Shown here in pieces: positions 39,013 to 46,395 of a DNA stretch of 64,000 nucleotides (positions within the stretch are counted from its first letter, which is position 1; each line of letters starts with the position of its first letter). The stretch is from Amycolatopsis sulphurea (GTDB lineage: Bacteria; Actinomycetota; Actinomycetes; Mycobacteriales; Pseudonocardiaceae), in NCBI RefSeq assembly GCF_002564045.1, contig NZ_PDJK01000002.1, positions 5,022,001 to 5,086,000 of the forward strand, given 5' to 3'. Both the position numbers and the translations under genes were made by a program. The notes beneath the pieces are model-generated. The model worked only from the letters and a program-made list of their open reading frames with translations. It ran no database searches and was not told where the DNA came from.

Positions 39013-41592
39013 ATGCAAGCCGACTTCTCGCGTCGCACTTTCGATCCGCTCAAGCACTTTTCCGCGGTCCTGGCCCAGCAGGGCCGGGTCCAGCTGGATG
39101 CGGACGCCAACGAGCAGGCCGCGATCCTGCTGCATCAGCTGCGCACCGTGGTGACCGACCTGGTCGGTCCGGCCGCCGCGGCCGACGGCGGATTCCGGAT
39201 CGAGCCGGAGCTGGACGCCCGCAACGCCACGATCCTGGACCTGGACATCGCCGCCGGCCGCTGCTACGTCGACGGGACGATGGTGGAGAACCCCGCGCGC
39301 TCTGAGGGGACAACCTACTGGAACCAGCCCGACGGCCACCTCGACCCGGAGCAGGACCGGCTGCCCGAGACCGGGCCGTTCATCGTGTATCTGCGGGTGT
39401 GGGAACGGCTGATTACCGCCTTGCAGGACCCGGCGATCCGGGAGGTCGCACTCGGCGCGCCGGGACCGGACACCGCGGCCAGGGCGAAGACCGTCTGGCA
39501 GGTGGCCTGGTGCCCCGGAGACAGCCTCGGGGACTTCTCGAGTTTCCGGCGTTCGCTGAACCCGGCACCCGGGCGGCTCGCCGCGCGGGCGAAGCGGCCG
39601 GACGACGCGGACGACGACATTTGCCACCTTCCGCCGGAGGCGCGGTTCCGAGGTCCGGAGAACCAGCTGTACCGGGTCGAGGTGCACACCGGCGGCCGGG
39701 CTTGGCAGGACTCCGTACCGGCGAATGGCAAGACCCGCCGTGACGACTGCCCCGACCGCCTGTCCGGGGCGACCTTCAAGTGGTCGCGCGAGAACGCGTC
39801 GGTAGTCTTCCCGGTAGTGGCGGTGTCCGGGGCGACGGTGACGCTCGCGACGCTCGGCCGGGACGGCAAGATGGACCTGGACATCGGCGACTACGTCGAA
39901 CTCGTCGACGACGCCACGGCCTGCCGGGTCGCCGACGACGTGCCGATCGTCCAGCGCCCGAACCCCGCGCCGAAGCTGCGGCAGGTCGTCGCGATCGATC
40001 CGGCCGACCGGCTGGTCACCCTGGATTCCGAAGTGGACGATCGATGCGGCCCGGGTACCGACCCGGACCTGCACCCCCTGCTGCGCCGCTGGGACCACCC
40101 GGCCACGGCCCGATACGAGGACGGCACCCGCGACGTCGCGGTGGACGGCGCACTGCCGCTGGTCGAGGACACCTGGATCGACCTGGAGGACGGAGTCCAG
40201 GTCTGCTTCGACGGCCCGTCCGCCAGCCTGGCGGTCGGCTTGGGCGGCAGCTACCGTCGCGGCGACTACTGGCAGATCCCGGCCCGCACGATCACCGGCG
40301 ACGTCGAATGGCCCCAGGACGATGACGGCCCGCGCCCCCTTCGCCCGCACGGCGTGGAATACCACTACGCGGTGCTCGGCATCATCGGCGCGGGTGGCCA
40401 GGTGACCGACCGGCTGGTGTCCTTTGAACCGTTCTTCCCGAAACCGGGCGCGGTTCCCGGCACGGATCCCGCCGACCCGCCCGCGGCCGATTCCCCGAGT
40501 CCGGCGCCACGCGCTTTCCCGGGTTCCCCGGAAGACGTCCTGGGCCGAGAGACCGGGCCTTTCGAGCCGGAAGATTCGGCAGCCGGGGTCTCCCCGGACT
40601 TCCCGGCGACCGGCGGTGCGGGTGAAGAGGCTTCGGCCGGGTCTGGTGTGGTGGGGGGAGTCGGTGGAGATGTTGTTGCTGGGTCCCCGGAGGGTGGTGA
40701 GGCGGGTATGACGGGTGCGGCGGTACCCGACGGTTCCCCGATGCTGCAGCGGTCTGGTGCGGTTGGGGGCGGTTCTCCGGTGCTGCAACCTGTTGTGTCG
40801 GCTTCGGCCGGGTCTGTCGCGATGGGCGGAGTCGGCGGAGATGCCGTTGCCGGGTCCCCGAAGATTGGTGAGGCAGGCACGTCGGGTACTGCGGAGCGCG
40901 ATGGTTCCCCGATACTGCAACCCGCCGTCCCGGCTTCGACCGGCGGCGGGACGCCCGCCCCGCCGGTGCTGGACGTTCCTCCTCCGGCCGTTCCCGGGCC
41001 GGTCGGACAGGCGGGGGAGGGGCCGGGCGCCCAGGTGGTGACGGAGCCGGAGTACTCGTCTGTCGTGTCCGGTCCTGCCTCGCGGCCGGATGGTTCGCGG
41101 CCGGACAGTGAGGCGGCAGACTGGTCAGGCAATCAGGTGGTGACCGAGCCGGAGAACGTGCCCGCCACATCCGCTCCCGTCCCGAATCCGGATCGTCCGC
41201 CCCGGACCCCGTCACCCGATTCGGTTCCCCGGCAAGAAGATCAGCTGTCCCCACCGGCCCCGACCACGGCCGTGTCCGCCGACGGAATACCGGGCGGCTT
41301 CCTTGGCAACCAGTTGACGTCCTGGCTGCGCACGGTGGTCCCCGGGATCTGGGCGGCGATCGTGGCCTGGCTGGTGACGCTGGGCCTGCCCGCCTCGGCC
41401 ACCGACTGGCTGTCCGGCCTCGGCAACCAGGTGCTCGTGCCGCTCGTGCTCGCCCTTGTCTACGCGCTGCTGCGCGGGCTGGAGCCGGCCATGCCACCGT
41501 GGCTCACCCGGCTCCTGCTCGGCTCGAACCGGCCGCCGGCCTACGCCCCGGGCGGGACTGCGGCCGTTCCGCCCACGGTTTCCCCGCGCTAG
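39013..41592 (+). CDS. DUF6519 protein with Pro-rich linker and two C-terminal membrane helices
   Basis: An 859-residue protein, last structural gene of the CIS operon. Residues 1-~470 form a conserved DUF6519-like region beginning MQADFSRRTFDPLKHFSAVL, with GRVQLDADANEQAAILLHQL. A low-complexity Gly/Pro/Ser/Ala linker of about 300 residues follows, including two tandem 57-residue repeats (40630-40941). The last ~85 residues hold two hydrophobic helices, about 775-794 (PGIWAAIVAWLVTLGLP) and 804-823 (NQVLVPLVLALVYALLRGL), and a short Pro-rich tail. A membrane-anchored end on a tail component suggests it tethers the particle to the cytoplasmic membrane, as a membrane protein does in Streptomyces CIS. 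Homology to that protein was not tested. Confidence 0.75.
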   Translation: MQADFSRRTFDPLKHFSAVLAQQGRVQLDADANEQAAILLHQLRTVVTDLVGPAAAADGGFRIEPELDARNATILDLDIAAGRCYVDGTMVENPARSEGTTYWNQPDGHLDPEQDRLPETGPFIVYLRVWERLITALQDPAIREVALGAPGPDTAARAKTVWQVAWCPGDSLGDFSSFRRSLNPAPGRLAARAKRPDDADDDICHLPPEARFRGPENQLYRVEVHTGGRAWQDSVPANGKTRRDDCPDRLSGATFKWSRENASVVFPVVAVSGATVTLATLGRDGKMDLDIGDYVELVDDATACRVADDVPIVQRPNPAPKLRQVVAIDPADRLVTLDSEVDDRCGPGTDPDLHPLLRRWDHPATARYEDGTRDVAVDGALPLVEDTWIDLEDGVQVCFDGPSASLAVGLGGSYRRGDYWQIPARTITGDVEWPQDDDGPRPLRPHGVEYHYAVLGIIGAGGQVTDRLVSFEPFFPKPGAVPGTDPADPPAADSPSPAPRAFPGSPEDVLGRETGPFEPEDSAAGVSPDFPATGGAGEEASAGSGVVGGVGGDVVAGSPEGGEAGMTGAAVPDGSPMLQRSGAVGGGSPVLQPVVSASAGSVAMGGVGGDAVAGSPKIGEAGTSGTAERDGSPILQPAVPASTGGGTPAPPVLDVPPPAVPGPVGQAGEGPGAQVVTEPEYSSVVSGPASRPDGSRPDSEAADWSGNQVVTEPENVPATSAPVPNPDRPPRTPSPDSVPRQEDQLSPPAPTTAVSADGIPGGFLGNQLTSWLRTVVPGIWAAIVAWLVTLGLPASATDWLSGLGNQVLVPLVLALVYALLRGLEPAMPPWLTRLLLGSNRPPAYAPGGTAAVPPTVSPR
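40630..40941 (+). repeat. Tandem 171-bp repeat within the DUF6519 gene linker
   Basis: Copy one starts at 40630 and copy two at 40801; both begin GCTTCGGCCGGGTCTG. They encode similar 57-residue units with GGVGGD, VAGSP, GEAG, DGSP and LQ in the same order. Copy two loses similarity near 40941. The frame is kept, so length change is tolerated. Confidence 0.75.
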
Positions 41593-41616
41593 CACCGGAA
41601 TCACGGTGGGCGGGCA

Positions 41617-41640
41617 AGGTCCGCACCGCGGTGCGGACCT
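41617..41640. terminator. Perfect 24-bp palindrome after the CIS operon
   Basis: AGGTCCGCACCG followed directly by its exact complement CGGTGCGGACCT. It lies 24 bases after the stop of the last CIS gene, between converging genes, and would fold into a strong GC stem. No U-tract; actinobacterial terminators often lack one. Confidence 0.7.
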
Positions 41641-41657
41641 GCGGGAACCTCGGCCCG

Positions 41658-41691
41658 ATGTCCCGCCGGTACCGCGGTGCCGGCGGGACAT
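41658..41691. terminator. 34-bp near-perfect palindrome, bidirectional terminator
   Basis: ATGTCCCGCCGGTACCG pairs with CGGTGCCGGCGGGACAT; a single T/C difference on each side is wobble-compatible. It lies five bases from the end of the minus-strand DUF1906 gene and 66 from the CIS operon end, so it could stop transcription from both sides. Confidence 0.72.
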
Positions 41692-41696
41692 CCGGT

Positions 41697-42635
41697 TCAG
41701 CGGAAGGAGATCGAGCCCATCCGCTCCGGATTCGCCGGGCTGTAGGTGTAGATGATCGACCCCTGGGTGGCGCCGCCCGCCACCGCGATCTTCCACGGGC
41801 GGAGGCGGTCGATCCGGAAATCGGCCTCGTAGCTCCACCGGTAGTCGAATTCGTTGCCGGGCGGGAGGCCGTCACCGGCCTGCCAGATCCCGTGCACGGT
41901 CAGGAAATCGATCGGGCAGTTGACCCGGATCTGGTTCGTGCCCTGGGGAATGTCGAACGACAGGCTCCGATGGTCGCCGGACGGTAGCTGCATGGTCCAC
42001 TCCTCGTCGTTCCTCGGCACGGCCGCGCCGCCCACCGGGGCGAACGGGATCGGCCGCTGGATCAGTACCCGGTCGACCGTGATGCCGCCGACCGTGGGCT
42101 GCACGTTGTTGTCCTGCCAGCCGTGCGCGAAACCGCGGAGCGCGGAGCGCGCGCCGCACTGGACGAAATAATCGACATGGCCGGCCGCCGCGTCGATGGC
42201 ATCGGAGAAGCCGTAGGCGCCCGTACGGTCGCGGCCGAGAATGCTGACCGCGCCATCGAGGTAGGCTCCCCACACAGCCGGGGTGATGACCGGGAATCCC
42301 GGTGTGCGGAACCAACGGTCCGCACAGAAGAAGACGACTCCCGGGAAACCGAGGTAGTCCGCCCCGGCGAGCGCACGCCGGCCGTATTCCTGCCCGCGCG
42401 CGAAACCGCCCATCGGATCGTTCTTGCCCACCTCGAAGTACATCGCGAGGCCGAGGCCGGCGTCGAGCAGGCTGCGGTATTCGGTCCGGTCGGTGTGCTT
42501 GGTGACGAGATTGCCCGGCGCGTCCAGGTAGCGGATGGCGCCGGAGGCCCGCTCGCTGCCCGGGCCGACCGCGGCGCCGGCGATCGTGGCGCCGGACAAC
42601 TTCGCCGCGCTGTAATCGATCCACCAGGTGGCCAT
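41697..42635 (-). CDS. DUF1906 glycoside-hydrolase-like protein
   Basis: A 312-residue protein. Residues 1-~205 are the DUF1906 (Rv2525c-like) TIM-barrel related to GH25 lysozymes: MATWWIDYSAAKLSGATIAG, YRSLLDAGLGLAMYFEVGKN, YLGFPGVVFFCADRW, AYGFSDAIDAAAGHVDYFVQ, and a terminal WQDNNVQPTVGGITVDRVL. The C-terminal ~100 residues are a beta domain (SLSFDIPQGTNQIRVNCPI, YRWSYEADFRIDRLRPWKIA). There is no signal peptide or Tat motif, unlike secreted relatives, although the fold acts on cell-wall or glycan substrates. It converges with the CIS operon and shares its terminator region. It could be delivered by the CIS or could release it, but this is inference. Confidence 0.75.
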   Translation of the reverse strand: MATWWIDYSAAKLSGATIAGAAVGPGSERASGAIRYLDAPGNLVTKHTDRTEYRSLLDAGLGLAMYFEVGKNDPMGGFARGQEYGRRALAGADYLGFPGVVFFCADRWFRTPGFPVITPAVWGAYLDGAVSILGRDRTGAYGFSDAIDAAAGHVDYFVQCGARSALRGFAHGWQDNNVQPTVGGITVDRVLIQRPIPFAPVGGAAVPRNDEEWTMQLPSGDHRSLSFDIPQGTNQIRVNCPIDFLTVHGIWQAGDGLPPGNEFDYRWSYEADFRIDRLRPWKIAVAGGATQGSIIYTYSPANPERMGSISFR

Positions 42636-42815
42636 GATCGTGTTCCCCCTTTCACAGACCGCTCCGGTCGCCCTCGATCGGCTGGGGGTGACCGAACCGG
42701 AGCCAGAGTTCCATGATGACCCCGAAGGCGTGGTTTGTTAATACCCGACGAGACCGCATGCCGAAAGGTTGCAATCCGCTACCCGGCCCGCCCCCGGGCA
42801 GCCAGATGGCGTTGC

Positions 42816-42869
42816 CGTGAAGGGCCCCTTCACGGACTCTGAGTCTGTGAAGGGGCCCTTCACAGACTT
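42816..42869. repeat. Palindromic repeat, copy 5
   Basis: Full-length copy: CCGTGAAGGGCCCCTTCACGG, ACTCTGAGTCT, then the inverted GTGAAGGGGCCCTTCAC unit. It lies upstream of the DUF1906 gene start and the lectin gene start, which diverge. Confidence 0.9.
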
Positions 42870-43134
42870 TAACGGTGGGCGGGGGAGGGTGCGGGCAGGG
42901 TCACGCGTCGCGGAACACGGACATGATGATCACGCACGTGGCTTGAGGTTCAGCCTAAAAGCCTATGCACTACGCAATTTGGAGGGAAAAGCCGCCGATC
43001 GTCCGGGACGGTGTGCGAGAAACGGCGCCACTCATCACCTCGTGGTGTGATTGGCCTGTTCACCCTATTCACTGTGGATCTAGCGGTGTCACCATCGAAT
43101 CTGCAATTTGCACGCCACCGAGGAAAGGGGATGG
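42870..43134 (+). other. Lower-GC gap upstream of the lectin gene
   Basis: About 265 bases without a supportable gene, clearly less GC-rich than neighbouring genes, with AT-rich runs around 42946-42995. The segment next to the lectin start ends with the purine-rich site GGAAAGGGG at 43122-43130. A promoter for the lectin is expected here but no convincing -35/-10 pair is visible. Confidence 0.4.
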
Positions 43135-44049
43135 ATGGTGCGTCGCACAATCCTGGCGCTCTTTGCAAGTTTGACTCTACTGGGAGGGGCTCTGCTCGCG
43201 CCCGCTGCCACGGCCGCACCGGAGTCGAAGTCGTCCGTTGCGGCATGGTCGGGCTGGGAAGACCTGGGCGGAGTAATTGTCACCGGCCCAGCGGTGTCGT
43301 CGTGGTCGGCGAACCGGCTCGACGTCTTCGGCACCGGCACCGACAACGCCATGTGGCACAAGTGGTGGGATGGTGCCAGATGGTCGGCCTGGGAGAATCT
43401 CGGTGGTGTGATTATCGGGAATCCTGCGGCTGTTTCGTGGGGTCCGAATCGTATTGACACCTTCGCTCGTGGTACGGACAACGCTCTTTGGCACAAATGG
43501 TGGAACGGTTCGTCCTGGTCGGGTTGGGAATCTCTCGGCGGTGTGATTGTTTCGGGTCCGGCGGTGTCGTCGTGGTCGGCGAACCGGCTCGATGTGTTCG
43601 CGGCTGGTACTGATAACGCGATGTGGCACAAGTGGTGGAATGGCTCGTCGTGGTCGGGCTGGGAGAGTCTTGGTGGTGTGATTGTCGGGAATCCTGCGGC
43701 TGTTTCGTGGGGTCCGAATCGTATTGACACCTTCGCTCGTGGTACGGACAACGCTCTTTGGCACAAATGGTGGAACGGTTCGTCCTGGTCGGGTTGGGAA
43801 TCTCTCGGCGGTGTGATTGTTTCGGGTCCGGCGGTGTCGTCGTGGTCGGCGAACCGGCTCGATGTGTTCGCGGCTGGTACTGATAACGCGATGTGGCACA
43901 AGTGGTGGAATGGCTCGTCGTGGTCGGGCTGGGAGAGTCTTGGTGGTGTGATTGTCGGGAATCCTGCGGCTGTTTCGTGGGGCCCAAACCGTATCGACAC
44001 CTTCGCCCGCGGCACCAACAACGCTCTCTGGCACAAATGGTGGAGCTGA
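43135..44049 (+). CDS. Secreted PLL-type six-module beta-propeller lectin
   Basis: A 304-residue protein. The signal peptide MVRRTILALFASLTLLGGAL runs to a cleavage after ATAA (about residue 28). The mature part is six tandem ~45-residue modules alternating two types: SGPAVSSWSANRLDVFAAGT and GNPAAVSWGPNRIDTFARGT, each ending in MWHKWW or LWHKWW plus the linker SWSGWESLGGVI. This matches PLL-like fucose-binding propellers (one blade per module). It would be secreted and bind glycans. ATG 43135 follows GGAAAGGGG; a GTG at 43138 is next. The module DNA is nearly identical between copies, so the gene expands or contracts easily. Confidence 0.88.
   Translation: MVRRTILALFASLTLLGGALLAPAATAAPESKSSVAAWSGWEDLGGVIVTGPAVSSWSANRLDVFGTGTDNAMWHKWWDGARWSAWENLGGVIIGNPAAVSWGPNRIDTFARGTDNALWHKWWNGSSWSGWESLGGVIVSGPAVSSWSANRLDVFAAGTDNAMWHKWWNGSSWSGWESLGGVIVGNPAAVSWGPNRIDTFARGTDNALWHKWWNGSSWSGWESLGGVIVSGPAVSSWSANRLDVFAAGTDNAMWHKWWNGSSWSGWESLGGVIVGNPAAVSWGPNRIDTFARGTNNALWHKWWS
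43415..43980 (+). repeat. Near-identical 270-bp tandem repeats inside the lectin gene
   Basis: The sequence from about 43415 repeats with a period of exactly 270 bases (for example TCTCTCGGCGGTGTGATTG at 43531 and 43801), just over two copies to about 43980. One unit is two blades. Identity is close to complete at the DNA level, including synonymous sites, whereas the first and last modules have diverged. Confidence 0.9.
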
Positions 44050-44088
44050 CCCGATAGCTCCCTCGGCGGCTGACCCGCCCCGGTAATA

Positions 44089-44127
44089 CCGTGGTACCCG
44101 GTCCCGATATGGGGCCGGGTACCACGG
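44089..44127. terminator. Terminator hairpin after the lectin gene
   Basis: A 17-bp stem with one G-U pair: CCGTGGTACCCGGTCCC, loop GATAT, GGGGCCGGGTACCACGG. It lies 39 bases after the lectin stop and next to the end of the minus-strand transposase remnant, so it may serve both. Confidence 0.75.
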
Positions 44128-44130
44128 CAT

Positions 44131-45410
44131 TCACGGCACCCGGCAGGTCGTGGCCGCATCGAGTGCCGGCGCGATGACGCGGTGCCGGCCGTCGTGGATC
44201 TCCCAGAGATCCCGGCGGTCCGTCACGCCGGATCGCCGGTGCCGCAACGGGTTCAGGGCTTTGTCAGCGTAGGTGCGGTGGCTGATCTTCACACCGTAGG
44301 CGTTGATCGCCCGCCAAGTCGCGGGCAGCAGCTCGACGTAGTCGTCGGCCGACAATGCGACCGGGACGTAGCCCGCAGTTTCCACATGCGCGGCGTATTT
44401 CTCGTTCGGGCTGAACATCCGTCCCGGATGGACGGGGTCGCGCAGCCCATCGTGGGGCCGGTTCTGCCAGGCCACGAGCCACTCGTTCAGCAACTCCTGC
44501 AACTCCATGAGCGACCACACCGCTTGCTGCTCGACGTGACGGCCCCGACACTCGGCGTTGAATCCGGCATCACCGGAGACGAACTGGGCGAACAGGGTGC
44601 CGGCCGAGCCCAGCATCCGCTCGATATGCCCTTTCTCCCAGCCCGACGCGTCGTGAACGGGCTGGAAGTTGATCCCCAGGAAGGCGCAGGGAAGCCCGGA
44701 AGTTGCGGGAGATGAACACCTTTCCCTGATCGACCACGATCGTCTTGGGAATGATGACCGGCCGGGCCGAGGCATGCTGCATGCGGGCATCGAGGTCCAG
44801 CAGCCGCTCGAACGGCAGCGCCGAACGTGACATCGCCGGCGCCCGCGACCAGCCCTGCCGGATCGGCTCGGATGTGACGGTGCGGGCCGGCAGCACGCTC
44901 GCGTCCACCGGCTTGATCGTGGGCTGCAGCACCGCCGCAGTCACGGACCTGGTCGCGACATCGATCATCCCGGTCAGGTCAATTCGGCCCACCACTCCGT
45001 CGTCCAAGCGCACCAGCACGTCCAGCGGGGTGGAGTCGATCTGCATCACCTCACCCGGCGCCCACGCATCGGACTCGCCGAACGGCCCGTCCGGGCGGTC
45101 GGCCAGCGACCGGCGGGTCCGCGCCGAGCCGGTGGTGTGCTTGCCCACCGTCAGCTTCTCCAGCAACCGGCCGAGGCTGCGCCGCGACGGCAACTCCACC
45201 GCTCCAGGCCCGTGGGTGGCGTCCAAGATCTGCCGCATGCGCCAGAACAGGAAGGTGGCCGTGCGCAAGAACTGCCCGGTGGCCTCCTCGACTGCCTGCC
45301 GCCTCGCCTCCACCCCCTCGGATCCACCCGCCCGTGTGGCGCGACGGGCTTGTCGGCCCGGCGATCGGCCATCCCGCCCGATCACGACAACGAGCAAACT
45401 GTAGTGGCAG
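44131..45410 (-). pseudogene. Frameshifted rve-type transposase (Mu/TniA-like catalytic core)
   Basis: On the minus strand, the first frame carries a helical N-terminal part (VEEATGQFLRTATFLFWRMR), the first catalytic Asp in VMQIDSTPLDVLV, DLTGMIDVATRSVTAAVLQP, and the second Asp in IVVDQGKVFISRNF. At about 44695-44705 the reading frame shifts, and the rest continues in another frame: AFLGINFQPVHDASGWEKGH with the catalytic Glu in IERML, then a C-terminal domain ending near RRDLWEIHDGRHRVI. The two parts together look like one transposase of the retroviral-integrase superfamily lacking its 5' portion. It cannot be made as one protein, and no left end was found. Confidence 0.8.
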
Positions 45411-45463
45411 AACCGGCTGCACGAGCAAGATTCACTGGCACAGAGCAAGAGTGACTGGCACAG
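45393..45463. repeat. Tandem ~19-bp transposase-binding-like repeats at transposon end
   Basis: AGCAAGATTCACTGGCACA (45424) and AGCAAGAGTGACTGGCACA (45444) are direct repeats with a 20-base period; a weaker copy, AGCAAACTGTAGTGGCAGA, starts at 45393. They sit just outside the recognisable 5' end of the broken rve-type transposase. Mu, Tn7 and TniA-type elements carry such multiple binding sites at their ends. Confidence 0.6.
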
Positions 45464-45672
45464 GAAGTCACGTCGAGTAGCCGGCGGGGAGAGTGTCGAC
45501 ACGCACAGTGGTTTCCTGCAGGGTCTCGCCGTGCGTGACCTGTCGGTTTTGTGTGGCCTGCGGTTTCTTCGTTGTCTCACGGCCCTGTCACCCATGATCA
45601 GTCTCAGAATTCGTGGCATTTTCTTGCCGGACATCAGATGGGTCAGCAGTCGTCCAGCCCATCGTCGGCGCT

Positions 45673-45939
45673 GCTCCCCGCCGGCTGATCGGGAAGATCG
45701 ACGCTGACCGGCACGTTCAGCCAACGCCTGTCCACCACGGTGGCACCCGCCGGGCGGCGTCGGGTCCTCGCGGTGGACGGCAAAGCCCTGCGCGGCTCCC
45801 GCCACACCGACCGCGGTGGCCTCGAGGTGGCAGGCCGGCACCTGCTCTCGGTGATCGAGCACGACACCCGTGTCATGCTCGATCAGGTCAACGTCGACGG
45901 CAAGACCAACGAAATCACCACGTTCAACCCACTGAACGT
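45673..45939 (+). pseudogene. ISAs1-family transposase remnant
   Basis: Two short frames together match the ISAs1 transposase core. APRRLIGKIDAD occurs in one frame from 45673, then after a frameshift near 45706 LSTTVAPAGRRRVLAVDGKA with LRGSRHTDRG, LLSVIEHDTRVMLDQV and DGKTNEITTF in the other. The AVDGK aspartate and the NEIT segment are characteristic. Both ends are missing, so only about 90 of ~380 residues remain. Confidence 0.75.
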
Positions 45940-46051
45940 TCCGTTTCACCTCGGCGACCTCGGTGCGCAACGTGGTGTTGTCCGCCCGTAACTGCTCGAT
46001 CAAGCTCGTCATATGACGGGCGCTCGTCCCCAGCCTGTACGCCATGATCAT
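45940..46051 (-). other. Fragment resembling an N-terminal coiled coil of a mobile-element protein
   Basis: On the minus strand, AYRLGTSARHMTSLIEQLRA then DNTTLRTEVAEVKRNVQ is an amphipathic heptad-like helix. Similar helices end or begin small accessory proteins of actinobacterial integrases. It starts where the ISAs1 similarity stops, so it is probably another truncated element. The identification is weak. Confidence 0.3.
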
Positions 46052-46395
46052 TTAATGTCGGCGATAAAATCCGGCAAATAGCCTAGTCACCAGTTGCCGT
46101 GTAGCGTAGTCTCCGTACCGCCAGGCCCCAGGAAGGTGGGTCAGGTGAAATAATGACCATCCACTCGCATCGCAGTGTGGCGATGATCTCTTCTTATCAA
46201 CATTCCCCACCTCATCCCAGCAAATGATCAGACGGCCTTTGCTCGCGCTCTTGATTGTGCTCGCAGTCGGGTAGGTGCGCGCGCAAGTCGTCGTGCCGCC
46301 TGGAGCTGCATTCAGCTCAGGTGGATAAGCGCAGGGTCGCGGAGACTTCCTCGGGAGCCCTACATACTTTTGCCTCGATCGGAGACCCCACGAAT
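46052..46395 (+). other. Gap between element remnants and P450 gene
   Basis: A 344-base, comparatively AT-rich stretch. I find no coding region with family similarity. Part of it must hold the promoter of the P450-terpene synthase pair; the weak site GGAGA at 46381-46385 precedes the chosen ATG. No clear hairpin or operator is visible. Confidence 0.4.

Noticed and set aside
16333..41592. Prophage or R-type tailocin
   Set aside because: Only tail-type genes are present; there is no capsid, portal, terminase, integrase, holin/endolysin cassette or tape-measure gene. AAA+ ATPase, DUF4255 and DUF4157 are CIS markers.
16333..41592. Type VI secretion system
   Set aside because: No TssJ/L/M membrane complex, ClpV or TssB/C pair; the sheath is a single phage-type gene.
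42769..43050. A plus-strand open frame reading through palindromic repeat 5
   Set aside because: Its middle is the translated palindrome and the flanks show no coding character.
43415..43980. CRISPR-like array
   Set aside because: The period is 270 bases, fully coding, without short conserved repeats and variable spacers; it encodes lectin blades.
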